This document shows, in pieces, positions 16,906-24,593 of a stretch of DNA of 64,000 nt (the stretch's first letter is position 1; the number at the start of each line of letters is the position of its first letter). The DNA is from Bordetella ansorpii (GTDB lineage: Bacteria > Pseudomonadota > Gammaproteobacteria > Burkholderiales > Burkholderiaceae_B): assembly GCF_900078315.1 (NCBI RefSeq), contig NZ_FKBS01000014.1, forward strand, positions 494,802-558,801. Direction: 5' to 3'. A model generated the notes under the pieces. The model was not told the origin of the DNA and made no database searches. It saw nothing but the letters and a program-made list of their open reading frames with translations. The translations under genes were made by a program, and so were the position numbers.

Positions 16906-18039
16906 TCAGGGCCGCGCCGTGATCGGCACGCGCGCCGTCAGTCCGGTCAACAGTTCCGCAGCAATGGTGCCCGCGGAGGCCGCCACGGTCTCCACCGGCA
17001 ATTCCGGCGTGCCCCACAGCGTGACCGGCATGCCCGGCGCGGCGTGGTCGACGCCGTCCAGGTCGATCATCATCACGTCCATGGTGACCCGGCCCAGCAC
17101 GCGCGTCATCACGCCGTCCGCCAGCACGGGCGTGCCCGTGCCGGCATGGCGCGGATAACCGTCGCTGTAGCCGCAACTGACCAGTCCCACGCGCATGTCG
17201 TGCGCGGCCACGAAGGCCGAGCGGTAGCCGATGCTGGCGCCTGCCTGCAACGTCTGTACGGCGAACAGGCGGGCCGTCAGCGACATGGCCGGACGTAATC
17301 CGAGCGCGGCGCCGTCCACGCCCGCCAGCGGGCTGACGCCGTACAGCGCAATGCCGGGGCGGATCCAGTCGGTGGCGGCCACGTGCGCGGGATGGCGCAG
17401 CAGGGCCGCCGAATTGCAGGTGGAGACCGGGCCGGGCAGGCCGGCGATGGCCTGCCGGAAGCTGGCGTCGGCATCGGCCACGCCGTCTTCATCCTCGGCG
17501 CGCGCGTAATGGCTGAGGTGGCCGAGGGCGCCGACGCGATGCTGCGCCGCCAGCGCCGCGCACCGTTCATACGCGCGCAGATAGGCCTCGCGGCGGAAGC
17601 CCGCCAGGCGGATGTCGCCGTCGTAGCGCAGCCAGATGGCCGGGGCGTCGGGGCGGGGCGGCGTGGCGGACAGCCAGTCCAGTTGCGCTTCGTGAGAGAT
17701 GACCAGATGCAGGCCGGGCAGGTCGAGCAGGGCCAGGTCGTCTTCGGACAGCAGGCCGCCGTAGACCAGGATGGGGCCTTGCCAGCCGGCCGCGCGGCAC
17801 GCATGGGCCTCGGGCAACTGCTGCACCGCGATGCCATCGGCATCTTTCAGCCCGGGCATGACCCGCGCCAGGCCGTGGCCGTACGCGTCCGCCTTGGCGG
17901 TGGCCCAGATGCGGGGCGCGGGCATGGCGGCGTCGGCGCGAGCGCGGATCACCGCCAGATTGTGCGCGACGGCGCCGGCGTCGACCGAAGCCTGCACGCG
18001 TGCGCCCGCAACCAGGGGAGGATGCCAGCGCGCGTTCAT
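16906..18039 (-). CDS. alr: Alanine racemase
   Basis: A 377-residue PLP-dependent fold-type III racemase that interconverts L- and D-alanine for peptidoglycan synthesis or D-alanine catabolism. The PLP lysine is K49 in A-K-A-D-A-Y-G-H-G (usual form V-K-A-N-A-Y-G-H-G). The partner-subunit tyrosine is likely the Tyr of A-S-I-G-Y-R-S, and G-Y-S-D-G-Y-P-R and V-T-M-D-V-M-M-I-D-L are also conserved. It is the usual length. Whether it is the biosynthetic Alr or the catabolic DadX cannot be decided, as no dadA is nearby. It sits between T3SS regulators, on the same strand as btrW. Confidence 0.93.
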   Translation of the reverse strand: MNARWHPPLVAGARVQASVDAGAVAHNLAVIRARADAAMPAPRIWATAKADAYGHGLARVMPGLKDADGIAVQQLPEAHACRAAGWQGPILVYGGLLSEDDLALLDLPGLHLVISHEAQLDWLSATPPRPDAPAIWLRYDGDIRLAGFRREAYLRAYERCAALAAQHRVGALGHLSHYARAEDEDGVADADASFRQAIAGLPGPVSTCNSAALLRHPAHVAATDWIRPGIALYGVSPLAGVDGAALGLRPAMSLTARLFAVQTLQAGASIGYRSAFVAAHDMRVGLVSCGYSDGYPRHAGTGTPVLADGVMTRVLGRVTMDVMMIDLDGVDHAAPGMPVTLWGTPELPVETVAASAGTIAAELLTGLTARVPITARP

Positions 18040-18150
18040 CGCGGAACGCGGCGCGCGTGGCGGGTGTTGCCGAGAGAGCTGCGCGAGGGGCGCATGCGGG
18101 CTCCGGGAATGGGAAGGGAGGTCGCCATCATACCGAGAACTGTGTCTATT

Positions 18151-18178
18151 AGTTGCAAATTTCGGCTAATTTGCAACT
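18151..18178. promoter_or_regulatory. 28-bp perfect palindrome upstream of alanine racemase
   Basis: AGTTGCAAATT (18151-18161) and AATTTGCAACT (18168-18178) form an 11-bp perfect inverted repeat with a 6-nt centre. It lies 112-139 bp upstream of the racemase start and 54 bp past the btrW stop, both on the minus strand. No U-tract follows it on either strand, so an operator is more likely than a terminator. A TTGCAA within it could serve as a -35 element for the racemase promoter. Confidence 0.45.
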
Positions 18179-18231
18179 CAGTGACAGTTGGCGGCGGAAA
18201 GTTCCCTCCGATCGTATTCCTGTCGTGAAAA

Positions 18232-18660
18232 TCAGGTTTGCACGATCATGGTCAGGCGATTCCAGTCGCCATCGCGTGCATAGGCCAGGTCTTGCAGGTA
18301 GTGGCGCATGAGCCGCGTGCCGTGGCCGCCGATGTCGGCGTCGTCCAGCGACGCGGCCAGGTCGGGCAGTTCGGCCACGGTGGGATCGTAGGGCACGCCG
18401 TTGTCGGCGACGTCCAGCAGGATGCGTTGGCCGTCGCGCCGGCAGGCGATGGTGACCGAGGGGGCGGCGCCGTTGGATGGCGGGGTCTTGAATGCATACG
18501 AGACGATGTTGGTCAGCGCTTCGTCCAGGCTGAGCGTGAGCCCGAACGTGACCTTGGGCGGCCAGTCTTCGCGCTCGGCAATGCCTTCCAGCCATTGGGT
18601 GGCGGCCGTCACGGCATTGGCGTCCGGCGTCAGTTCTAGCGTGTCGGGCTGATGGGGCAT
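18232..18660 (-). CDS. btrW: Serine kinase / anti-sigma-type switch protein, BtrW-like
   Basis: A 142-residue HATPase of the RsbW/SpoIIAB type. It shows the N-box in D-E-A-L-T-N-I-V-S-Y-A-F (near residue 46), the G1 box in V-A-D-N-G-V-P-Y-D-P, and the G2-like G-G-H-G-T-R-L. Such kinases phosphorylate a STAS antagonist and bind a sigma factor or other target. In Bordetella BtrW pairs with BtrV to control type III secretion activity. A BtrV-like gene starts 191 bp away on the opposite strand, supporting the pair. Confidence 0.87.
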   Translation of the reverse strand: MPHQPDTLELTPDANAVTAATQWLEGIAEREDWPPKVTFGLTLSLDEALTNIVSYAFKTPPSNGAAPSVTIACRRDGQRILLDVADNGVPYDPTVAELPDLAASLDDADIGGHGTRLMRHYLQDLAYARDGDWNRLTMIVQT

Positions 18661-18851
18661 AAACCGCCTTGGCGTGCAGGGTCGAAGTGCAGGTAAGAAG
18701 TATGCACGAATGCGGGCTTGCGCCTGAACAGTTTTTCGTCATGGCGGCCATGCCTGTCTCGCGTATCATCTTGCCGTCAAGCCGGGCGTTGCCATGGCCG
18801 CGCCTGCCGCCTGCATTCCCCCTGTCACCCTTCACCCTGGGAACACACCCC

Positions 18852-19187
18852 ATGAATCTCGCGACCGAACAAATCGGAGAGGTGCTTCTGGTCATGCCGG
18901 AAGGTCAGATCAACAGCGCCAACGCCGCCGGCATCGAAGCCGACCTGGTGGCGCAGATCGAGAAGGGCGCCCAGAAGATCGTCCTCGACCTGTCCCGCCT
19001 CGACTACATCTCCAGCGCCGGCCTGCGCGTGGTGCTGGTGCTGGCCAAGCGCCTGAAGCAAAGCGCGGGCGCGCTGGTGCTGTGCAGCATCCAGCCGCAG
19101 GTGCGCGAAGTGTTCGACATCAGCGGTTTCCTGGCCATCCTGACGGTGACCGACACGCGCGAGCAGGCCTTGCAGAAACTGGGCTGA
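18852..19187 (+). CDS. btrV: STAS-domain antagonist, BtrV-like
   Basis: A 111-residue single-domain anti-anti-sigma (STAS) protein. The phosphorylatable serine is expected at S55 in D-Y-I-S-S-A-G-L-R, preceded by K-I-V-L-D-L-S. In the Bordetella switch, BtrW phosphorylates BtrV and BtrU dephosphorylates it. All three partners are in this window, though split by the sensor-MFS and racemase genes. The ATG at 18852 starts directly ahead of the first strand. Upstream in-frame sequence covers the intergenic region and has no domain. Confidence 0.88.
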   Translation: MNLATEQIGEVLLVMPEGQINSANAAGIEADLVAQIEKGAQKIVLDLSRLDYISSAGLRVVLVLAKRLKQSAGALVLCSIQPQVREVFDISGFLAILTVTDTREQALQKLG

Positions 19188-19196
19188 GTCCAGGCC

Positions 19197-19228
19197 CCGG
19201 CAGGGCGCCGGCGATGGCGCCCTGCCGG
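19197..19228. terminator. Strong GC hairpin between btrV and the TonB receptor gene
   Basis: A perfect 13-bp inverted repeat (19197-19209 with 19216-19228, arm CCGGCAGGGCGCC) with a 6-nt loop lies between two convergent genes, 10 bp past the btrV stop. It lacks a U-tract on either side. It probably ends or stabilises both transcripts, but rho-independent action is unproven. Confidence 0.5.
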
Positions 19229-19232
19229 CTCG

Positions 19233-21647
19233 CTACCAGGCGTAGCGCGCCGTCAGCATCGCCGTGCGCGGCTGACCGTAATAGCAGGCATAGGCATAGC
19301 ACGAGCTCAAGTACGTCTTGTCGAAGACGTTCAGCACGTTCAGCGTGAACTTCCAGCGCTCGATTTCATAGCCCAGCATCGCGTCATACACGGTGTAGCC
19401 CGCCGTCTTCACGGCATTGGGGCCATCGTAAGTGCCGCCCACGTACCGCACGCCGCCGCCTACCGTCAGGCCGCGCACCATGTTCTCGGGTAGCTTGTAG
19501 TCCAGCCATAGCGACGCCATGCGCGACGGCGTGTCCGGCGGACGCCGCCCGACTTCGCCCGCCACGTTGCTGCGCGTGATCTCGCTGTCGTTGAAGGTCA
19601 GCGCCGCACGCATGCGCAGGCTGCGCGTCAGATCCGTGGCCGCTTCCAGTTCGATGCCTTTCGAGCGGATCTCGCCGGTCTGCACGCGTCCGCCCGGATG
19701 ATTGATCTGGTCCGGGTCGGAGGTCAGCACGTTCTGCTGCCTCAGGTCATAGGCCGCCAGTGTGACCAGCGTGTTGCTGCCGGGCGGCTGCCACTTCACG
19801 CCGACTTCGTATTGCTTGCCTTCGGTCGGTACGAAGGGCGTGCCGTCATAGCGCGTGCCGGATACGGGTTCGAACGACTTGGCGAAGCTGACGTAGGGCG
19901 CGATGCCATGCGGCGCCAGATATGTCAGCCCCATTCGGCCCGTGAATGCGTCGTCGCGCTGGTCGGCGCGCACGCCGCTGACGCGGCTCAACGCCTTGTT
20001 CTCGGCCCAGTCCTGCCGGCCGCCCAGCGTGACGACCCACTGGTCCAGGAACTTGCTCTGTTGTTGCGCATACAGTCCCACCTGCTCGTAGCGCACTCTG
20101 TCGCTGTTGCGCAGCGCCAGCGTGGGCGGCAGGTTCGCAATGCCACGCACCGGCTCGTACAGGTCGGTGGCCGCGACGGCGCCGCGGTAGTTCATCGTCG
20201 AGGAATGGCTGCGCGCGTAGTCCACGCCGACCAGCGTGGTGTGCTCGCCGCCCAGCGCATTCCAGCGTCCGGTCAGATTGGTGTCCACGGCCAGCGTATC
20301 GGTTTCGTCGTGGCGGCGGATGCCCTGTCGCGGCACGGTGCGGTTGTCGGGCAGGTCCAGCGTGGCGATCGCGGGAAACAGATAACCGTATTGCAGGGTA
20401 GAGCGGTTGTACCGGGCGCTTTGGCGCAGGGTCAGTGTGTCGTTGAAGCTGTGCTCGAAGATGTAGCCTGCCGACTTGCTGGTCGTGTTCCAGTAGTTGT
20501 AGTCGGGGTCTCCCAGGTTGGTGTGGCGGTTGACGCGGCCCAGCGGGTTGTCGCGCACGGTGCCGCTGTAGGGCAACCCCATGTACTGGCTGTTCTTGCT
20601 TTTCTGGTAGCTGGTCAGCAGCGTGAAACGGGTGGCCGCGGAGGGTTGCCAGGCCAGCGCGGGCGCGATGAAGATGCGGTCGTCGCGGTTGTCGTCGATG
20701 TAGGTGTCGCTTTCGCGGAACAGGCCCGTCAGGCGGTACGACAGCGTGCCGTCCTCGTTCAGCGCGCCGGTATGGTCCGTGGCGATCTGGCGGCGATCGA
20801 ACGAGCCGCCCGTCACCGCGATCTCGTGATGGCTTTCGGCGCTGGGGCGCTTGGATATCAGGTTCACCACGCCGCTGGGTCCGGATTGCCCGTACAGCGT
20901 GGACGACGGTCCCTTCAGCACCTCGACGCGTTCCAGGCCATAGACTTCGGTGGGCGCATCCAGCACGTTGTAATGCAGGCGCAGGCCGTCCAGCAGCAGG
21001 CCGCTGTTGCTGATGACGAAGCCGCGCATCGTGAAGACGTCGAAGGCATTGCCGTCCCCGTTGGAGTACGCGGCCGCGCCCACGCCCGCCGTGTAGCGCA
21101 GGCCGTTGGCCACGTTCAGCGTGCCCTGGTTCTCCAGGGCATCGTGCGTGACGACCGAGATCGACTGCGGCGTTTCCAGGATGGGCGTATCGGTCTTGGT
21201 GCCCGCCCTGGAGCGGCGCGCCACATAGCCGTCGATGGCGTCGTCAGCGGTTTCCGCGCGGGCCGTGACCGTGACGGGCGCCAGCACGGCCACCGTGTCT
21301 TCGCGGCGCAGCGTCACATTGTTGCCCTCGCGCGTGTAGCGGATGCCGGTGCCTTGCAGCAGCGCACGCAAGGCCTGCTCGGGCGTCAGGCGGCCGTCGA
21401 CCGCGGGGGCTTGCACGCCGCTCACCACGTCGGGCGTGAAAAAGATCTGCAGCGAGGTTTGTTCGGCCAGCCGCAGCAGCGCGGCCGACAGCGGCTGCTG
21501 CGCAATGGTGATCTGCATGGGCGCGGCCTGCGCGGCGGCGGCGGGCGGGATCATGCCCAGGGCCAGCGGCAATGCCAATGCCAGCGCGCCGCACAGCGCG
21601 GACGTCGGGGAAGGAGGTCTGGTCTCGATCGAGGTTCTGCGATTCAC
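19233..21647 (-). CDS. TonB-dependent siderophore receptor with STN signalling domain
   Basis: An 804-residue FecA/FpvA-type outer-membrane receptor. After a signal peptide ending near A-A-A-Q-A, the STN signalling domain (about residues 45-120: I-T-I-A-Q-Q-P-L-S-A-A-L and L-L-Q-G-T-G-I-R-Y) is followed by the plug (R-G-F-V-I-S-N-S-G-L-L-L-D-G, V-L-K-G-P-S-S-T-L-Y-G) and a 22-strand barrel ending in an aromatic residue (A-R-Y-A-W). The STN domain tells the FecR-like protein that ligand is bound, and both partner genes lie directly upstream. The ligand is likely a ferric siderophore; which one is not readable from the sequence. Confidence 0.92.
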   Translation of the reverse strand: MNRRTSIETRPPSPTSALCGALALALPLALGMIPPAAAAQAAPMQITIAQQPLSAALLRLAEQTSLQIFFTPDVVSGVQAPAVDGRLTPEQALRALLQGTGIRYTREGNNVTLRREDTVAVLAPVTVTARAETADDAIDGYVARRSRAGTKTDTPILETPQSISVVTHDALENQGTLNVANGLRYTAGVGAAAYSNGDGNAFDVFTMRGFVISNSGLLLDGLRLHYNVLDAPTEVYGLERVEVLKGPSSTLYGQSGPSGVVNLISKRPSAESHHEIAVTGGSFDRRQIATDHTGALNEDGTLSYRLTGLFRESDTYIDDNRDDRIFIAPALAWQPSAATRFTLLTSYQKSKNSQYMGLPYSGTVRDNPLGRVNRHTNLGDPDYNYWNTTSKSAGYIFEHSFNDTLTLRQSARYNRSTLQYGYLFPAIATLDLPDNRTVPRQGIRRHDETDTLAVDTNLTGRWNALGGEHTTLVGVDYARSHSSTMNYRGAVAATDLYEPVRGIANLPPTLALRNSDRVRYEQVGLYAQQQSKFLDQWVVTLGGRQDWAENKALSRVSGVRADQRDDAFTGRMGLTYLAPHGIAPYVSFAKSFEPVSGTRYDGTPFVPTEGKQYEVGVKWQPPGSNTLVTLAAYDLRQQNVLTSDPDQINHPGGRVQTGEIRSKGIELEAATDLTRSLRMRAALTFNDSEITRSNVAGEVGRRPPDTPSRMASLWLDYKLPENMVRGLTVGGGVRYVGGTYDGPNAVKTAGYTVYDAMLGYEIERWKFTLNVLNVFDKTYLSSCYAYACYYGQPRTAMLTARYAW

Positions 21648-21804
21648 GGGGCGTTCCAGGTCGGTCGTTCATCGCCCACGCGGCGTCGGGCCGGCGGACG
21701 GGGGCACACGTCGCCGAAGGCCGGCGCGTGGGTTTTCCTATAGAACGAATCAGCCGCCAGAACTCCTGAATGCCTGCCGCGACTATTTTGTAACGGCGCC
21801 GCGG

Positions 21805-22803
21805 TCAGCGAGGTTCGATGAGGGTCGTACCGTCGGCCAAGGTACGCACGCCGACCGGCAATATTTTCGGCAGCGATTGCGCCACCGCGTCCGGGGTGTC
21901 CAGGCGGAAAGAGGCGGTGACGCGCAGCGCGTCCAGGCGTGCATCGGCCACGCGCAGAGGGCGGTCCCGATAGCGGTTGATCTCGCGCACCATGTCGGCG
22001 AGCGAGGCGTCCTCGAAGACGATACGGCCACCGCGCCAGGCGGTCAGGCTGGCCACGTCGACCCGCCGTACCTCGCCCAGGCGGCCGCCGGCCAGGTCCA
22101 GGCCCAATCCCGCCGTCAGGCGCCGGGTGGCGCGGTTCCACCCGCTTGCCGGCGATACGTCGACAATGCCCGATTCCACCGAGACGTTCATGCGGTCTGC
22201 GTCGCGGCGAACGTCGAAGCGCGTGCCCACCACGCGCACCCGGCCCACGTCCGCGTCCACGATGAAGGGGCGCGCCGGATCGGGGGAGACGGTGAACATG
22301 ATTTCGCCGCGCCGCAGCGCGACGACGCGCCGTTCGCCGTACAGCGACACCCGCGCTTCCGTGTCGGTGTTCAGTTCGAGCACCGAGCCATCGGGCAGCG
22401 TTTCCGCGCGGCGCTCGCCCTTGCGCGTGGCCAGTGTGGCCGTGTAGTGCGGATCGTCGGCTGGCCAGTAGAGGCCGATGCCCGCGACGGCGGCCGTCGT
22501 ACACGCCAGCGCCAGGCCTGTGCGCAGCAACTGGCGCCGGCGCACCGTGGGCCGCACCGGGATGCTGCCGCCCAGCAGCGCGCGCACGCGTTCGCGGTCC
22601 AGAGAGGCGGCGACGTTGCCCAAGGCCTGGGCCGCCTGGAACTCGCGTTCGTGCTCGGGATCCGCCTGGCGCCACCGGGTCAGGTCGCGTTGGTCCTGAC
22701 GGCTCATGGCGCCCGAATGCAGGCGCGCGAACCACCACGCCGCCGCATCGCGGGGCGCGCCGGGCACATCGTCAGGCAAGGATGAATGGCGATCGGAAGT
22801 CAT
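21805..22803 (-). CDS. fecR: FecR-like anti-sigma regulator
   Basis: A 332-residue inner-membrane regulator. The N-terminal cytoplasmic part contains the FecR W-W-F-A-R-L and W-R-Q-A-D-P-E-H motifs (DUF4880 type). One membrane helix follows near residue 95-115, then a periplasmic FecR domain with L-P-D-G-S-V-L-E-L-N-T-D-T and G-E-I-M-F-T-V. It passes the receptor STN signal to the sigma factor. The ATG at 22803 overlaps the fecI stop by 4 bp; the longer upstream frame has no merit. It lies between the receptor and the sigma gene, the standard order. Confidence 0.92.
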   Translation of the reverse strand: MTSDRHSSLPDDVPGAPRDAAAWWFARLHSGAMSRQDQRDLTRWRQADPEHEREFQAAQALGNVAASLDRERVRALLGGSIPVRPTVRRRQLLRTGLALACTTAAVAGIGLYWPADDPHYTATLATRKGERRAETLPDGSVLELNTDTEARVSLYGERRVVALRRGEIMFTVSPDPARPFIVDADVGRVRVVGTRFDVRRDADRMNVSVESGIVDVSPASGWNRATRRLTAGLGLDLAGGRLGEVRRVDVASLTAWRGGRIVFEDASLADMVREINRYRDRPLRVADARLDALRVTASFRLDTPDAVAQSLPKILPVGVRTLADGTTLIEPR

Positions 22804-23306
22804 CGCGTATCGTACCCGTCCAGGCGCTGGCGGACGTGCTGCATGGCACGCATCACGTGGCGTTCGACCATGTTCGTGGACAGGCCCATGCGTTGCGCGA
22901 TCTCGCGCTGCGACCAGCCCTCGATGCGGTTCAGCACGAAGGCTTCGCGGCATTTCGGGGGAAGTTCCTGCAGTGCGTGGGCCAACGCCTCCGCCAGTTG
23001 GCCGGTGGCCAGCGTGGCATCGGCGGGGGCGGCAATGGGATGCGTGTCTTCAGGCAGGCAGTCCCAGGCGACATGAGGCAACCGTTCCTGACGCCGCCAG
23101 GCATCGATCGTGCGGTGCTGCGCCGCCTGGAACAGGTATTGCCGCGCTTGCAATGCGCCGGACGCATCCGCCCGCAGCAACTGCTCCACCGCGTCATGCG
23201 CGATGTCTTCCGCATCGGCCCGATTGCCGATGCGCCGCACGCAGGCTTCGAGGAACCCGCCGTAATAGGCGAGCCATCCTTGGCGTGGGGGACGGGAGGG
23301 CGGCAT
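22800..23306 (-). CDS. fecI: FecI-type ECF sigma factor
   Basis: A 168-residue iron-starvation ECF sigma factor. Region 2 includes A-E-D-I-A-H-D-A-V-E-Q-L-L and Y-L-F-Q-A-A-Q-H-R-T-I-D-A-W-R-R. Region 4 includes L-P-P-K-C-R-E-A-F-V-L-N-R-I-E-G and the helix-turn-helix S-Q-R-E-I-A-Q-R-M-G-L-S. It should transcribe the adjacent receptor gene when FecR signals. A Fur-like site lies just upstream. Confidence 0.93.
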   Translation of the reverse strand: MPPSRPPRQGWLAYYGGFLEACVRRIGNRADAEDIAHDAVEQLLRADASGALQARQYLFQAAQHRTIDAWRRQERLPHVAWDCLPEDTHPIAAPADATLATGQLAEALAHALQELPPKCREAFVLNRIEGWSQREIAQRMGLSTNMVERHVMRAMQHVRQRLDGYDTR

Positions 23307-23330
23307 GGCAGTGGGGAGCGGGAATCGCCG

Positions 23331-23360
23331 AATAATAAATCATTCTCATTTATAAGTAAT
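23331..23360 (-). promoter_or_regulatory. Fur-box-like sequence upstream of fecI
   Basis: A strongly AT-rich stretch 25-54 bp upstream of the fecI start. On the gene's strand it contains AATGAGAATGATTTATTATT, built of NATNAT-like hexamers as in the Fur consensus. The match is partial (11 of 16 over the core), so this is a candidate. Iron repression through Fur is the usual control of fecI-type genes. Confidence 0.55.
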
Positions 23361-23507
23361 CCAGAGGTGGCGTCGGGGGGAAATTCGGCAGACATTCACA
23401 AGGACAGCGGCCGTACGTGGGGCAACTGCAACAACCCGTTTTTCGTGGCGGCGCGGGCAACCTGCGAGATGCCATGATGCGTGACATGAATGCGCTGGAT
23501 GGATCCG

Positions 23508-24129
23508 GACAAGCCTTTACAAGGCATCATCAACATGACGATCAGAGGTTTCTGAGTATGTCGATCAACATCGAGAAGGCTGTTTCTTTTATCGGTTTGC
23601 CCAGCAGCGATCCAGATCTTGATGACTTCCTGCAGCAGTCCGGACAAAAGAGGCGTCTCACCACCAAGGACCGTCCCTTGGCCGCGGTCGGTTTGGACAA
23701 TGAGTCGGTGTATTTGCGGTTCACCGACTCTTACGAACAAACGCGTGGCGCGCCGCGTGGCGACGGGTTCCTGTTCCTGGAGGTCGTGACGGTTCAGAAC
23801 GGGAAATACGAAGAGAATGTCGGCAATTTCACGGGCACGCTTCCCTACGGATTGCGCGTGGACATGACGGAAGCTGAGATCATCAGAGTACTGGGCCAGC
23901 CTACCAGCCAGAGCGAGTTTCTAGGAGCTTACTTTCTTAATTACGATGCGGTGCTGCCTGGCATAGACCTGATTTTTCGCCTCGACATGAAGACGCGCGA
24001 GATCACTTTCATTCGCTTCACTGCGGCGAAAATCCAGTGAGCAATGTGATGCGTCCCATAGACAAGCCTTTGCAAGGCATCATCAACATGACGATCAGAG
24101 GTTTCTGAGTATGTCGATCAACATCGAGA
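23508..24129 (+). repeat. Tandem duplication including shared leader sequence
   Basis: About 69 bp covering the leader, ribosome-binding region and first codons of two successive genes are nearly identical (from 23508 and from 24061; period 553 bp). Similarity then continues through both coding regions. A unit of leader plus gene has thus been duplicated head to tail. Each leader contains CATCATCAACATGACGATCA in identical form. Confidence 0.85.
23558..24040 (+). CDS. Uncharacterised protein, tandem paralogue 1
   Basis: A 160-residue soluble protein that I cannot assign to a named function. It begins S-I-N-I-E-K-A-V-S-F-I-G-L-P-S-S-D-P and carries G-T-L-P-Y-G-L-R-V-D-M-T-E-A-E-I-I-R-V-L-G-Q-P at about residues 100-122. 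It is about 80 percent identical by eye to the next gene. This IGLP/LPYGL architecture is, from memory, common in uncharacterised proteins near polymorphic toxins, and the gene lies 2 kb ahead of vgrG, so an immunity or accessory role is possible. The ATG is chosen because the same ATG opens the paralogue. Confidence 0.65.
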   Translation: MSINIEKAVSFIGLPSSDPDLDDFLQQSGQKRRLTTKDRPLAAVGLDNESVYLRFTDSYEQTRGAPRGDGFLFLEVVTVQNGKYEENVGNFTGTLPYGLRVDMTEAEIIRVLGQPTSQSEFLGAYFLNYDAVLPGIDLIFRLDMKTREITFIRFTAAKIQ

Positions 24130-24593
24130 GGGCGATTTCCTTCATTGGCCTGCCCAGCAGCGATCCGGATCTGGACGACTTTCTGCAAGCGTCGGGTCAG
24201 ACGAGACGCCTGACTGGGAAAGACCGCCCGTTGGCTACCGTTGGATTGGACAGCGAATCGGTGCAACTGCAATTCACCGACTCCTATGAAGAAACGCGTG
24301 GCGCGCCGCGTGCCGCCGGGTTCCTGTTCCTGGAGGACGTGACGGTCCAGAACGGAAAATACGAAGAGGATGTTGGCGACTTCACGGGTACGCTGCCCTA
24401 CGGCTTGAGGGTGGATATGACGGAAGCCGAGATCGTCAGGGCACTCGGCCAGCCTGCCAGCCAGGACGAGTTTCTAGGCGCTTATTTCCTGAATTACGAT
24501 GCGATTCTGCCCGGCATAGACCTGATCTTTCGCCTTGACCTCACGACGCGCGAAATCACGTTCATCCGTTTCGTTGCAGCGGAAGTCCAATGA
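24111..24593 (+). CDS. Uncharacterised protein, tandem paralogue 2
   Basis: A 160-residue sister of the preceding gene, with the same start sequence and the same L-P-Y-G-L-R-V-D-M-T-E-A-E-I motif. Differences are scattered (for example Asp for Val in L-E-D-V-T-V-Q-N). Scattered change without breaks implies that both copies are kept as genes. Its stop overlaps the start of the next gene by 4 bp (ATGA), indicating a common transcript and coupled translation. Function is unknown. Confidence 0.65.
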   Translation: MSINIERAISFIGLPSSDPDLDDFLQASGQTRRLTGKDRPLATVGLDSESVQLQFTDSYEETRGAPRAAGFLFLEDVTVQNGKYEEDVGDFTGTLPYGLRVDMTEAEIVRALGQPASQDEFLGAYFLNYDAILPGIDLIFRLDLTTREITFIRFVAAEVQ

